Source: Hypomesus transpacificus
Taxonomy: Eukaryota; Chordata; Actinopteri; Osmeriformes; Osmeridae
Length of the DNA: 64,000 nucleotides
Direction: 5' to 3'
Assembly: GCF_021917145.1 (NCBI RefSeq)
Contig: NW_025813938.1
Coordinates: 1,467,301-1,531,300, forward strand
Shown here: one piece after another, positions 11,588 through 24,300 of the stretch
How positions within the stretch are numbered: the stretch's first letter is position 1
Layout of the letters: the number at the start of each line of letters is the position of its first letter
Position numbers and translations under genes: made by a program
Notes under the pieces: generated by a model
Seen by the model: the letters and a program-made list of their open reading frames with translations, nothing else
Databases searched by the model: none
What the model was told of the DNA's origin: nothing

Positions 11588-12773
11588 ATGTCCGCCTCCA
11601 TGGTGCGAGCGACCGTCAGGGCGGTCAGCAAAAGAAAGATTTTAGCCACAAGAGCAGCATTAACGCTGGTGAGTGTTTCAGCAGTACAGTATGGATAGAC
11701 CGTTTACCACGGAATAATATCAGTGATGTTTGTGTGTAGTGAAGTAACCTTAATACAAATAGTCTGTCTGTTTTCCCCTCTTCGGCTAGCTCGATTTGGC
11801 TAGCTAGCTAATGACGTTACATCACAACACACACGTCGTTGTTGTTGAAGATAATTGTTCATTTACGTTCATCACTGTTCATAGTGATCGTAAGAAATAG
11901 GGATTTGATGACGGATAATTCACAGGCTATGGTTTCGGTAACTTGTTGTTTGCTAGTTTCGTGGTAAAAGGTTTTGCTACCATGTTTACTGTCACTGTTA
12001 GATAAGTGACGATTGACTGCAAGCTCACTTTGTCTTACTATGTTATAAGCGAAGATGTGTCTAATAAAGTCTAAGCGTTTGGAGCGAAGCACCTAGGCAT
12101 CGTTCATTGTCCATCGTGTTTTCCTATTTGGCTGCATTACTCAGCAGTTTATGAGTGCTAATTCCCTTCTTGTCCACCTCCTCCAGACTCCGTCCGCTGT
12201 AAACAGGATCAGACTGTTGCTGCAGGATAAGCCGGAGTTTGTGAGTATATCTAACACGTCACAACACGTATGAGCTACTTTTATAAAAAATAAATCCATT
12301 TTCAAATGGCGTTGAGGAGAGGCAGTGACGGTGGCGTGTGTGTGCGCAGATCGGTATGAAGGTGGGGGTGAGGACGCGAGGCTGCAACGGCCTGACCTAC
12401 ACCCTGGACTACACCAAGGCAAAGGACAAGGCTGACGAGGAGGTCCTTCAGGGTGGTGAGTAACATCTGAGGAAAAAACGGGAAACGGCAAAAAAAAAAA
12501 GGGCACCAGTTCTTATTCAGTAGACGAGTTAGTCAGGGGCCCGAATACTTTTACAAGGCATTGTGTATACAGTACATGCGTGTTTGTGTGTATATATATA
12601 TATGCTCATGTTTTGTTCTTGTAGGCGTGAGGGTGTTCATCGAGAAGAAAGCCCAGCTAACACTGCTGGGGACAGAAATGGACTATATAGAAACTAAACT
12701 CTCAAGTGAGTTTGTCTTCAACAACCCCAACATCAAGGGAACATGTGGCTGTGGAGAGAGTTTCAACATCTGA
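11588..12773 (+). CDS. isca1: Iron-sulfur cluster assembly protein ISCA1
   Basis: Mitochondrial A-type carrier that works with ISCA2 and IBA57 in making [4Fe-4S] clusters. Exons 11588-11668, 12187-12240, 12350-12455 and 12625-12773 join in frame to 129 residues, the same length as human ISCA1. The conserved cysteines are visible in GCNGLTY and in the C-terminal GTCGCGESF. The N-terminus (MSASMVRATVRAVSKRK) is basic and lacks acid residues, fitting mitochondrial import. It follows tut7 in the same direction, as neighbours in human 9q21. No oddities; very secure. Confidence 0.97.
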
Positions 12774-14175
12774 ACATCACAGGGCCTCCTGACACTCATA
12801 TATCCTCCCCCCCCCCCCACACACACACACACTCAATTGTATTCCCTTTACATGTGCACACGCACATACACAAACGCACATACACAAACTATTTTAGTCC
12901 CCTTTCCTAGACACACACACACACTATTTTAGTCCCTTCATCAGGAGGCCCTAGAATTAAAATAAAACGCGAGAGTGAAGAAGTCTGGTAATAAGGAATT
13001 CTTTGGGACGTTGCCATGCCAATGCTGCTACGACGACGACTGCTGCCCTCCGACAAGTCCCACACACGCCCTCCCGACACGCTTGGTTGACGGGGGGGAC
13101 TCTCACACTCCACAAGCCCCTCCCTACACTCAGCTAGCACGCAAAAACCCTGCAAAGAAGCTCACTTCCTCTTCCTGCATGTCACTTCCTGCGGTCAGTG
13201 GTAGAAGTCTGTTAACAGACACTCTCGCTACACTTAGATGCTCTCGGTCTCAGGCTTACCCTCTGTGGGCCTTTGGGGGGGGGGGGGGGGGGGGATGACA
13301 ACAACCAGGATGACCTCTGTAGCGCTGTCACAGGAAGCATCAGTAGTTGTCTCCGAATGTAGTTTGTGTCCGAAGTCCTTTCACTTGTGGCTTTTAACAG
13401 ATACCATGTTTGATCGTGTAACTAAATCATGGTGTTCAGTTCGTGCACCCTTCATGTCCTCCTTTGCCATGCTACTTAGCCCAAAGCTTGGTGGAGAATT
13501 CCTGCTCAGTAGCATAAGGCTTCTCAGTAGCCTACAACCTGCCCATAGTCAGTTACGATCCATCCAGTGACAGGACTGTCCTCCACTTCCTGACTCAGCA
13601 GAGGAAGTGATGCAAATACAAAGAAAACTGATATTTACAGTTTTGCCGTTTGGTTGTTTGAAATGAAGTATATTATATATGTAAGTATATTTATATAATG
13701 AATGTCCCAACTCCCTTAAACCGCATTTAACGCACAAAAAAAATTATCTCTCAAATCCTTTTCAGTCAGCCATTTTTGTTTTGGCTCTGGATTCTTCTTG
13801 CAGCATTTTGCGTTAGAAATGAATATGACAGGTGAAAGTGCACCCTGTAAGCGTTGCTGTGAGGATATTTACATCCATAAACATGTTACAATTGTAACGA
13901 GACGTTTAATATGTAAACATCTTAAGAGTCAAGCTGACAAGTCTGGTCTTTAATCTCAAGACAAATATGATATTTCAAATCCAAGGTGTTTGGAGTACAG
14001 AGCCAAAACAGACTAATCCCTTACAGGAATGATGACACTGTATATGAGGTTTGTGTTTTTCTTTTCTTTTGCTCAAACCAGAACAAGTGTATGTATAAAC
14101 TGTGTGCTGTTAATACTTCAAATTTCTAACCAGTGTAATGTATTTGTACAGTTGGTGTGGAACATATAGAATAAA
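12774..14175 (+). other. isca1: isca1 3' UTR region with poly(A) signal
   Basis: No convincing open frame. It holds short (AC)n tracts (12818-12834, 12911-12924), a run of 20 G (13275-13294), and AATAAA at 14170-14175, which I take as a likely isca1 cleavage signal. An earlier candidate lies near 12960. Confidence 0.5.
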
Positions 14176-14765
14176 TGGATTTTAAAAAGAAACCATTGTG
14201 GGATTTGATATCTGATGAATTTTAAGGGTTGATCTAGAGTAAAAAATTATGCATTTGGAAAGTACCAAACGCATTAACTGTGTCCATAATTTGTTACACT
14301 ACTACCTGAACTGCACTTTAATTGACTATGACATCATCAGTGAGTCATATTATGGTTCATATGTTTCCTCAAATCACAATTCTCCCCATTTATGGTGCGG
14401 ACCAGAGGGCACCTGTTTCAGGTACCAGCTCACTGCCGCTGTGGGTAGAGACTTCTGTCAGCTTAGAATTAAGTACACCACAGACCACATTTTCTACCCA
14501 GTAATAATGTTTTGTGATTATATGATTAGATAAATTAGATTGTTGTGCTTGTGTGAGTGTGCATTCTTTGATAATTAGGCCATGTTTATTCAAGATGCAA
14601 AGCTAGCCTAACGAGTCAAGATCTGCATACGTGAGATGAGAGCGAGAGAGATTCTAAAATTGAATATAAATGTTTACTGCTGTACTCTTTAATTAATATA
14701 GTCCTACAGGATCTATCAAACACTTCTATAATCATCCCTAACAATATTTGTGATTATCTAAGACC

Positions 14766-15872
14766 ATGGGTGACCAAACTGGGGGGAAAAATGGCGACCA
14801 CGGTGATTTGTACGGGTTGAAGGTAGGATTTTTTTTCATTATTATCAAGCCCATTCTTTCCTGACTTCATATTTAACATAAATTGATTTTTTTATTTTAT
14901 TTGTAATTATTTTGTATTCAGATTTCTGATTTACTCAACCACCTGCCTCTGAGGAGGACGCCCCCTAGTGGTCATCTCCCCGTCCGTCTGGTCGTCCTGG
15001 GAAACGCCTCCCGTGTCCATGGAAACGTACGCAGCCAAGCTCTCATCCCAGACTCCATCCAGAGACTCTCTGGTCCTCAGTTCAGGAGGGGTCATCACCA
15101 GACACAACCCTACAAGACCCCTGCTCCTAACCCAGCCCTCCACACCTCTAACCCCGCCCAGGGCTGCACCCCTGCAGCTCTGACCTGCGCAGGAAATGAG
15201 CCTCCCTGTTCCCTGTCACCCGATTCGTTCTTCTTGCCCTATCTGGCGGCGAGACAGACGGAGCTGTACTGTGATTCGCTGTCCTCGATCAGGGAGCTGC
15301 TCCTGAAGGGGGAGCTATGTCCAGATGTGGGCGGGGTTTGTGAGAGGAGCGAGCAGAGAAGAAGTGAACCGTGGAGGCGGGAACCTGTCCGAAGGAGGTG
15401 TGGCCAGCCAGGTAACTTATAGAACTGAAGGAAGTCTGACCAGGTAACATATGATTAGAACTTTGAACCAACCTTTCCAGAAGCGTGTACTTGTCTTGCA
15501 CTCCAATTTAGAGAGGAATCATCACTCATCAGTCACTTTTGTATCGTATTCCCCCGACAACATACTTAACTACAATTACATGAAAGCTGCGTTTAGCTCC
15601 CAGAATGCAACACTGTCTGATGTGTGTTCATCTTTGTCTCTGTTTGAGGTTTAGCTGTAGTAAGTGGCCGGTACTTTGAGGACATCAGAGAGCTTCAGTG
15701 GATGTTGTATAAGAGGCTTGTGTGGACACAGCCTGGCCTGGGTAGCGGTCAGAGACACAGAGGTGTCCTGTCCAGGACCCTGAAGCAGTCAGCTGACACC
15801 GCTCTGCTCTGCTGCCCTCCTCTGATCTGTCGGACTAACATCTACTACTCCGCTTTCTCACCGCCCAGATGA
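14766..15872 (+). CDS. Unrecognised three-exon protein-coding gene, 254 residues
   Basis: I do not recognise the family. Exons 14766-14822, 14922-15411 and 15655-15872 join through GT-AG sites (AAG|GTAGGA...TATTCAG|ATTTCT; CCAG|GTAACT...GAGGTTTAG|CTGTAG). Lengths 57, 490 and 218 close in frame to ATG...TGA. The protein starts MGDQTGGKNGDHGDLYGLK. It is Pro/Arg-rich in the middle, has a possible helical stretch (FFLPYLAARQTELY...SSIRELLLKG) and a conserved-looking end (YFEDIRELQWMLYKRL ... TNIYYSAFSPPR). I see no signal peptide, membrane span or known domain. It lies between isca1 and the kisspeptin receptor, same strand. Its single frames are unremarkable; only the spliced model shows it. The start could lie further upstream. 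Confidence 0.65.
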
Positions 15873-17821
15873 ACACTCAGAAACTACACACCCACACAGT
15901 CCCACACACACACACATACAGTCACCCACTTGGAACATTCAAAGGTTCAAACTCCACAATCTCCTATTTCACAAACAAATAAACAAACGTCATGAAAAGA
16001 TGTGACAGACTAGATTGGGATTTCACTTCACACATTCAGCAATCATTTTGTTCTCACATGTTTGGTGCGTAGTTTAGGTTTTTTTCAACAGATTGATTTA
16101 ATAAATGTTGGGATGATGAGAATATCAGCTAAGAGTTCTTTTCCCAGCATCCTTTCCCAGAGCAGCACGTTGTGTTAGCTCTGATGGTTGCATACTGTGC
16201 TGGTGTCCCTCAGTGTCACCCTGGTCTTGGGAGATTAGACCTGGCAAGTAACACACTGTGAGACCTTGAAACTGCTCTGAGAGAGAGACTACTCTGTTTT
16301 GTCATTGTGACCTTGTGTGTGGGGCCATCATCTAGGTTCTTTTCCTCCTGTTTTTCCCTTTCAGTCGACTTTTTGTGTAATCGACGTACAATTGAGGAAG
16401 CCTCATTTAAAATAACATTGAAGGTTCAGAGAGCTTCACTGTCTTCCTTTTGAAGTTGTTGTCACCTGGCTCTCCATTTCAGCCATATGAAAGGTCACCA
16501 GGACCCAGATAATTACAGACGATAACAACTTGATGTTACCAGAACACAAACACTCAGACATGACACAAAAACACAGGGACACAATCACATTTTCCCTTCT
16601 CCATTTCTGTCTCCCTCCATATTCACCTCCCTCCCACCCTTCTGCCCTCTCCTGTGCCTCATCCCTCTTCCCATCTCTCAATCTCTCCCTCTCTCTCTCT
16701 TCATCTCTCTCCCTCTCCCTCCATCTCTCTCTCTCCATTTCTCTCTCTTCATCTCTTGGTCGCCCTCTCAGAGCAGGACTGCAACAGTGGACTGTTCGTT
16801 TAGTACAAATCTAAACGACAACAAACCAAACAAATAGAGTGAGCAGGGATCTTAGCCGAGCAGAGACCAACCACAGAAAGACCTTGTGTTTAGCAGCTAC
16901 CTGAGAACACAGGACCCACCAGAGGAGACATTTTGACAGGTAACCGCATCCACGTCCTTAAGAGGAACATCCCAAAACAAAGATCAAAATCAGTTTCAGT
17001 ATTTTAATTATGCTGTGGTTTATCTGGTGTCTGTGCTCTGCCCTGTTGGATTGAATGATCTGCATATTTTGTCAAAAGATCGAAATTATCATTTAAGTTA
17101 ATGTTTCCTTAGATCTATATTTTTTTTTAAGTAAGTGAAAGAAGGCAAGAATAGACCATAAATATATGGAAGCAATTATTTTGGTCCCTATGAAGACTTG
17201 AAGCATTGCATGAGTTTGCATTGCATTGAGTCGTGAATGTACGGATATTGTAGGTGTTCTGGCTTTTACCTTGGAAATGATGCTGATGGCCAAGTGGAGG
17301 TATGGGAGGCAGAGACACTTGCGTTGAGGGAGTTTGTAACGTTCATGCTTACGTAGCTTACTGGTAATTCACTGAGGACCTCTTTAAAACAGATCAAAAG
17401 CATAATGTGTTTTTTAAACTGTCCAATGCTATTTGTATTTTCTCATTGGTCTTTCCAATGAATTTTAGATATTCAAACCAAAATGACTAATTATATGTGT
17501 TAAATTATGGTTTGTTAAAAGATTCACTAATAAGAAAACTCAAATTATTACCATAACTGTGTACCTCAACCGATACACAGTAACAAGGTGTTTTGTTTAC
17601 GTTGTTTGAAGTCCAATAGACCAACACAGCTACAGTGCTGTACCAACTATGCTAACAAATGTAAATGTGAAATGACTAAATGTAATTATAAGTGCAGCGT
17701 ACTGGAAGGAACCTCATTTCTGCATCGATTTTTGCAACGACTTTGACGGAATGCATTCTAAACATTCCTCAGGCGGAGGTCACAGAGTTGAGATCGTTGG
17801 CTAGAATCACATCACGGTGGA
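15873..17821. other. Interval between the unnamed gene and kiss1r
   Basis: Nearly 2 kb without a supported gene. There is a CT-rich tract at 16610-16765. The stretch 16840-16940 ends in CATTTTGACAG|GTAACC, which could be a 5' UTR exon of the kisspeptin receptor. Nothing else stands out. Confidence 0.4.
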
Positions 17822-18660
17822 ATGACGGAAAATCCGGAATTCTCGACGCCCATCGGAGGGCGGTACTGCAATCTGGGTATGGAGGGGTCAATGTGTAACG
17901 AGTCGTCCCCCCTAGAGGACCAGGGACCCCCGCTGTTGGTGGACGCCTGGCTGGTGCCTGTCTTCTTCGGGCTAATCATGCTGGTGGGGTTGGTGGGCAA
18001 CTCACTGGTCATACACGTGATCACCAAGCACCAGCAGATGAAGACGGTCACCAACTTCTACATAGGTACTTCGGTTGAGCGTTATGACATTGTTTGTGCA
18101 TACAAACTTTATTTATAATATGTCCGTTTAGCCAACAGGTGAACACTGGTGTTTTACCTTATAGCTCTACCTCTGCCTGTGAATATGTTAGGCCTACAGA
18201 TGCTACCTTTTTGTAAATGTTCTGTTCATTGTGAACCCATATTCATGCCGTTAAGAATAAGCAAGCATGTAATCTTGATAATCAACTGTGTTTCTATTTT
18301 TCTTACAGTTAACCTGGCAACCACAGACATTCTCTTCCTGGTGTGCTGTGTGCCTTTCACAGCCACGCTCTACCCTCTGCCCAGCTGGGTGTTTGGCGAA
18401 TTCATGTGCCGACTAGTCAGCTACCTTCAACAAGTGCGCGTCACACACAAACACAACGGAGGATGATTTAGCAACAGGAGGCTGAATCATTCAAGTTTCC
18501 AACGTCTGTGTTTGTCTTTTCAGGTGACCGCCCAGGCCACCTGTATTACGCTGTCGGCCATGAGTGTGGATCGTTGCTATGTAACCGTCTACCCTCTGCA
18601 GTCGCTACTACACCGCACACCACGCATGGCCGTGATGGTCTCGGTCTCCATCTGGATTGG

Positions 18661-18691
<31 letters not shown>

Positions 18692-19939
18692 ACATTACAT
18701 TTAGTCACTTAGCAGACACTCTTATCCAGAGCAACTTAGTACAGGGACATTCTACCCGAGGCAAGTAGGGTGAAGTGCCTTGCCCAAGGACACGTCATTT
18801 ATTGCACGGCCGGGAATCGAATCGGCAACCTTCTCTTTACTAGCCCGATTCCCTAACCGCTCAGCCACCTGACTCCCCTCCCAGCCCTCCCTCCATCTAA
18901 CCCTCCCACCACACACACACACACATCCATCCCTAACTGCATGTCATCCTCCCCAGGTTCCCTGGTGCTCTCGGTCCCGGTGCCGCTGTACCAGCGCCTG
19001 GAGGCGGGGTTCTGGTTCGGCCCGCAGACCTACTGCAGCGAGGCCTTCCCCTCGCCCCACCTCCAGAAGGCCTTCATCCTCTACAGCTTCCTGGCCGTGT
19101 ACCTCCTCCCGCTGGTCACCATTACCGTATGCTATGCCTTTATGCTCCAGCGCATGGGCCAGCCCAGGGTGCAGCCCATGGACGGGAACTACCAGGTCAC
19201 TTTGATGTCATCTTCGTACATATCGTGGTGGTGTTTGGTTTAGCTTTCTTCACCGTGCCTGGTGTCTGTGATGTGCTCTACTTTTGCGGTGTGGCTTGTG
19301 AACGCAGACCGTTCCCTGACTCTGACCACAGAAATACTTCTGATCCTTAACCTTCCGCTGCACGTTCCACATGCACTTTTCATACAACCTCTTTGATGGT
19401 CTTCCTCCTCCGCCCTCCTCCTCTACCAGCTGCAGGCCCAGGAGGTGCGAGCGGCCGCGGTGAGGGCGCGTGTGTCTCAGATGGTCATGGTGATGGTGGC
19501 TCTGTTCACCGTGTGCTGGGGTCCCATCCAGATCTGCATCCTGCTGCAGGCCTTTAGGCCTCAGCTCCGCAGCTACTCTCTCTACAAGGTCAGTCTCTAC
19601 CGGTCAAGTCTGCCACAGATCAGATATCTGTTGAGGTTCAGTCTGTCATGTTCAGCTCCAACTGATTTGCAGGTGAAGATCTGGGCCCACTGCATGTCGT
19701 ACTCCAACTCCTCTGTCAATCCCGTGGTCTACGCCTTCATGGGAAACAACTTCAGGAAGGCCTTCAAGCAGGCGTTCCCCTACGTGTTCCAGAAGCGAGG
19801 TGGAAGGAGGACGAAGGAACAGGGAGCGGAGACCGAGGGGGGTGGAGAGATGGAAGGGCAGCTGGAGGGGGGTGGAGAGATGCAACGGCAGCCCCCCACC
19901 AGGGACATAGAGATGCACTTTCTTTCATCTGGACCCTGA
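17822..19939 (+). CDS. kiss1r: Kisspeptin receptor (class A GPCR)
   Basis: Gq-coupled receptor for kisspeptins, controlling GnRH neurons and reproduction. Exons 17822-18065, 18309-18433, 18524-18659, 18957-19195, 19430-19588 and 19673-19939 give 389 residues. Visible: N-glycosylation site NESS; TM1 GNSLV; TM2 NLATTD; a DRC motif ([13 protein letters not shown]) in place of DRY, near human DRW; ECL2 cysteine in [10 protein letters not shown]6 CWGPIQ; TM7 [11 protein letters not shown]. The first four introns match the human gene. A fifth, 84 nt, splits the loop between TM6 and TM7. Neighbours isca1, tut7 and psat1 suggest the teleost Kissr2-type paralogue, which is inference. Alternative start at 17879 ([10 protein letters not shown]) is possible. 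Confidence 0.93.
18693..18880 (-). repeat. tRNA-derived SINE, family A, in kiss1r intron 3
   Basis: Same family as 4060-4251: tail ACTCTTATCCAGAGCAACTT at the left, GAATCGAATCGGCAACC (B box reversed) and CTAACCGCTCAGCCA (A box reversed) at the right. A (CA)n tract at 18668-18690 lies directly beside it. Confidence 0.85.
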
Positions 19940-20838
19940 AGGCCAGTGATCTGTTTCTGACACAGGGCTACACCTTTGTTATTTATTTATGTTTTCCCCA
20001 GCTGAGCTCACCTGTGCAGAACCACAAACACACAGACTCGTATGATGCCACAACTTCAATCAGAATGGATTGATGTGCACCGAACTGCTTTTGTACCCGT
20101 AAAAATGGCAAATTACTCGGTAGAGACCAAACCAACTGTGCTTATAAGTCGATATGTGCCAAATATAGACTCTTGAGGCAACACAAGCACCAGTGTGTTC
20201 GTATCTGGGCTGTTTGAGAGTGTCAGGTGACCAGATTGTCCCTCACTTGACCTCGACAGAACTCCTCCACTCTGCAGAGGGGGTCACCAGCCTTCTTCAG
20301 TCACCCCACCTCAGACCTCTGACCTTACCTTTGACCCAAACAGGTTAGGACCCAAACTATCCACGCATTAGCCAGTCATGAGCCTTTTTATTAACCACCA
20401 TCAGTTATGGCTGTAAGAGACAGCTGTTGATTGTGTCTGTGTTTCTACATGCCAGAGTTTGGATGCAGTGTCTTGTAGAATTCCCTTTGTGAGGGGAACT
20501 CATACTGACCTTGACACGCTATGTGCTTGTATTTGGGGTTTATTTTGTGATCAGTTTTAAACTGTAGTCTGGTCTTTTCTTCCAACAGATCTGTTGAGGA
20601 TTTCAAAATGATCACATTTTGTTGTGTGATCTACTGATTTCACTGCATTAAAGCTGCAGCCGTTTATGGTACAAAACTAGGCTATTTGATAGTGAAAGCT
20701 TGTGTTTTTTTTCTCCTATTTTCTTCCATTTACTTTAGGCTATTGTCTTTCTCCGTGTCACCATCTGGGCTACGTAAAAATAACCCTTTGCCGAGTTGTC
20801 CTAAACTAGACTAGGATAAATGTGTTCAGCCTCTCAGT

Positions 20839-21003
20839 TAGTGATGTGTCGTTCGTGAACGATTCGTTCATTTTGAACGAATCCTTATAAGGACTCGGGA
20901 GTAACGAGTCCTCTCAACGAGTGATTCGTTCATTTCCCGACTCGGTCTTTCTACGAGATTCAAAGAACCGAATCAGTAAAAAGAACCGAACTTCCCATCA
21001 CTA
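20839..21003. mobile_element. 165-bp hAT-type MITE with 8-bp target-site duplication
   Basis: Termini TAGTGATG...CATCACTA. It is flanked by identical 8-bp direct repeats CTCTCAGT at 20831-20838 and 21004-21011, the hallmark size for hAT insertion. Inside is a GTTCGTGAACGATTCGTTC palindrome. No coding capacity. It ends about 300 bp upstream of the psat1 start codon. Confidence 0.9.
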
Positions 21004-21304
21004 CTCTCAGTTACGCTTTAATTAATAATGTGTGCTCCTGAATTATGCGATTCTGCAAAATCACATGAGGCATGATAGAAAAGCCAATCACTGTTCCTCA
21101 GATAACATTATCGACCAATGAATGATCGAATAGTAACTCAGTCATGCGGGTGCAGCCAATGAAATGGCTTGAACGGTCTTCTGAGGTTTTCACCCCAATC
21201 CACAAGCTTCAACTACTAAAAAAGTCTGCGCCACGCGAGTATTGATCGGTGCAAGCAAGAACTAACGTCAAGTCTTATTGTAAGAACAAAAATATTATCT
21301 AACC

Positions 21305-24300
21305 ATGGAAAAGAAGCAAATTATCAACTTTGGTCCTGGACCTGCAAAGCTTCCGCAGTCGGTAAGTATGAAAGCATCGATAGTGGGCAGGTTTAAGAGG
21401 CAGTTTAGCTTACACCTCGCTATCCATCGTCTAAATCTTAAATAAACTTTTAAGGCGTACAGCGTTAACTGCTTGAGCCAAGCAAATTGTTTCACTCCTT
21501 TGAACAATTAGGCGTGTGTTGTTTCAGGGAAATTTGTTCTGAACTTGACAGAAAAATATGTTCATATTTGTAACAAACTGCCACGGGATTTCAGATTTCA
21601 GTATCTTAACTTCGCTAAATTGTTGCAAAAAGCGAAAAATATTAATTTGAAAATTGCACAATGTGACTTGTGCAGTGTTGATTCCTTGCGTTGCATCCTT
21701 TGGTTGCGTCAGCCGAATTCTGGGGAAAAAAATGCAGTGTCGAGAAGATACCGCTAGGGGCAGGCTAGAGTATTTCTTAATTTGTGGTTATCATTAAAGA
21801 TAATCATCTATCGGCTGACAAAAGACTATTCATATGCTTACCTTCTCACTAGATAATTTCCCAACATTAACTTTTGTGACATGGTTCCAGGTGTTGTTAC
21901 GGGCTCAACAGGAGTTTGTGGACTATAATGGAATTGGGATCAGTGTTCTTGGTGAGTATCAGTCGAAAATGCATTATAACCATATCAAACATAACTGATA
22001 TAACTCTTGTCTGTGCATAGTAATAATAATCATAGTCATAACTTTGAGATGTCTAACTACAGTCACGAAGCACCATGTTTATAAAAATGAGTCACTCCTG
22101 TCTGTATTATACCTGACAAACTTCTGCTCTTGTCTGAACATGCTTGTGTGTTATTTTTGTATGAACATGCTTGTGTTACTCTTCCTTTTCTAGAAATGAG
22201 TCATCGGTCATCCGATTTCACCAAAATTATGACCAAAACTGAAACTCTATTGAGAGACTTACTGTGAGTAGTGGCTTGCTGGTTTGAAAATGCAAACAGT
22301 CTCTTCTCTCTTTCTCTAATCTTCTTTGAATTTTTAAACAGAGGCTTATTTCTAGAGAAGAATCTGTCGAAGTTAGGATTTGCTCTGATTTCAACATTTA
22401 TTGATTTCAAACCCACGAAAGACGTTGCATTCAGACACTGAAGCAAAATTGAGGTGATTATTAGTTTAGATGTAGGTGTTTTAGATTTACATTTAGTCAT
22501 TTAGCAGACGCTCTTATTCAGAACAACTTACAGTAAGTACAGGGACATTGCCCAAGGACACATTGTCATTTAGCACGACCGGGAATCGAACCAACAACCT
22601 ACTGATTAATAGCCCGAATCCCGAACCGCTCAGCCATCTGACTCCCAGATATAATGTTCTATTCCATCCACTTGTTCTCAGGAACTGGGCCCTATAATGT
22701 AAGAGTGCTCATGCATGCTAATGTTGTGACACTAGGCAACCTTGTAGCGCTGCTGAATGCACAAACAGTCTGGCACCCTGCCAGGTTGACCGCTGGTCTG
22801 CCCTGTGTAGTTCAGCCGGCTCATCGCTCTGAACTGTTTAACTGTCATGATTTATCGTACTTTGCATCGTTCTCAACCTGGTATTTTCCAAGTTGCAATG
22901 TCAGGAGTGTCAGACGTGATGATTGGACAGCCTAGTTCTGTCAGACGTGATGATTGGACAGCCTAGTTCTGTCAGACGTGATGATTGGACAGCCTAGTTG
23001 TTCTGTCATTGCATCCACCTCACTGATATAATTTCGTCGTTTCATATCATCATTGTTTTAATGTCCAAAGTTGTGCTTTGTTTGACCATGTAAATGTATC
23101 TTGTATCCAGTTACACAATTTCAAGATTTTAGGTTGTTGTCCTTTTTATTACGGGTTTAACTATTTGCACAATCTCTTTTCTACGTAGAAATATCCCTGA
23201 CAACTACAAGGTGTTGTTTCTTCAAGGGGGCGGGTCTGGCCAGTTTAGTGGCGTTCCGCTCAACCTGATTGGTCTGAAGGAGGACAGGTGTGCTGACTAC
23301 ATTGTGACGGGTACCTGGTCGTCCAAAGCTGCCAAGGAGGCAGAGAAGTACGGCAAAGTGAACGTGGTCCACCCCAAACTGGACAGCTACACTAGTAAGT
23401 GTGTGTCTGTGTGTGTGTGTGTGTGTCTGTGTGTGTGTCTGTGTGTCTGTGTGTGTGTCTGTGTGTGTGTGTGTAAGTGTAAAGTACAAGAATGTAAACG
23501 TGATCCACCCAGCAGCTTTAATTGCGTAACCAATAATGGTAATTGTTGTGGTTGATAAGGGTTGGTTTTTAGACATTCCACTTGTGGTCAGTTTCACACG
23601 GTCATCATTTGAAGGTCTTAACGGCCGTTCCAGCCCCCAAATAAACTGGCAAATGAACACAAAGTTCCAAATCTGAAACCGTTCTGGAGTGAACACAAGA
23701 TGGGCCTGTTTCCTGGGCCGCTGTAAAGACAATGACCTTGTACTAATGAACACATCTGAGGATGAGGCATGCTGACTATGTTCTCACATGGTTGAGCAAT
23801 GTTGTAGTCAAGCTGGCTGAATTGGTTGGCTTCAGCCAGCTTTGAAATGAAGTTTAAAGTGCTTTTGAGGAAGGAATGTTTGTGTGTGTTAAATAACGGG
23901 GTAACAATTTTTGACACACAAAAAAAACTTAACGTTTTATAACTTTGAGCCTCGTCTTAGTTTTGGAGGCAAAAAGTGTCAGACAAGACTTGAGTTGAGA
24001 TCCGCAATGTGGGGAAATATTCTTCTCATATCATTATTTTCAGTTCTATCAGTTACAGATCTGTGAGCATATGTGAGGCCCTCTGTGACATTGCTTGTCA
24101 AAAAGGCTGTACAGTGTTGATATGATACCGATGCAGCCTCTTCACCCTGTGTAAAGGTCGCATTTCAGATGGCTTTCCTTGGCTTTCCTCCCACTTACTT
24201 ACTGTAAGTGGCTCTGGATAAGAGCGTCTGCTAAGTGACTGAATGTGTTTGCAGAGGTCCCAGACCCCAGCAGCTGGACTCTGAACCCCTCAGCTTCCTA

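Noticed and set aside
13275-13294. Run of 20 G as a possible functional element
   Set aside because: A plain homopolymer in the isca1 3' region, of uncertain exact length in any assembly.
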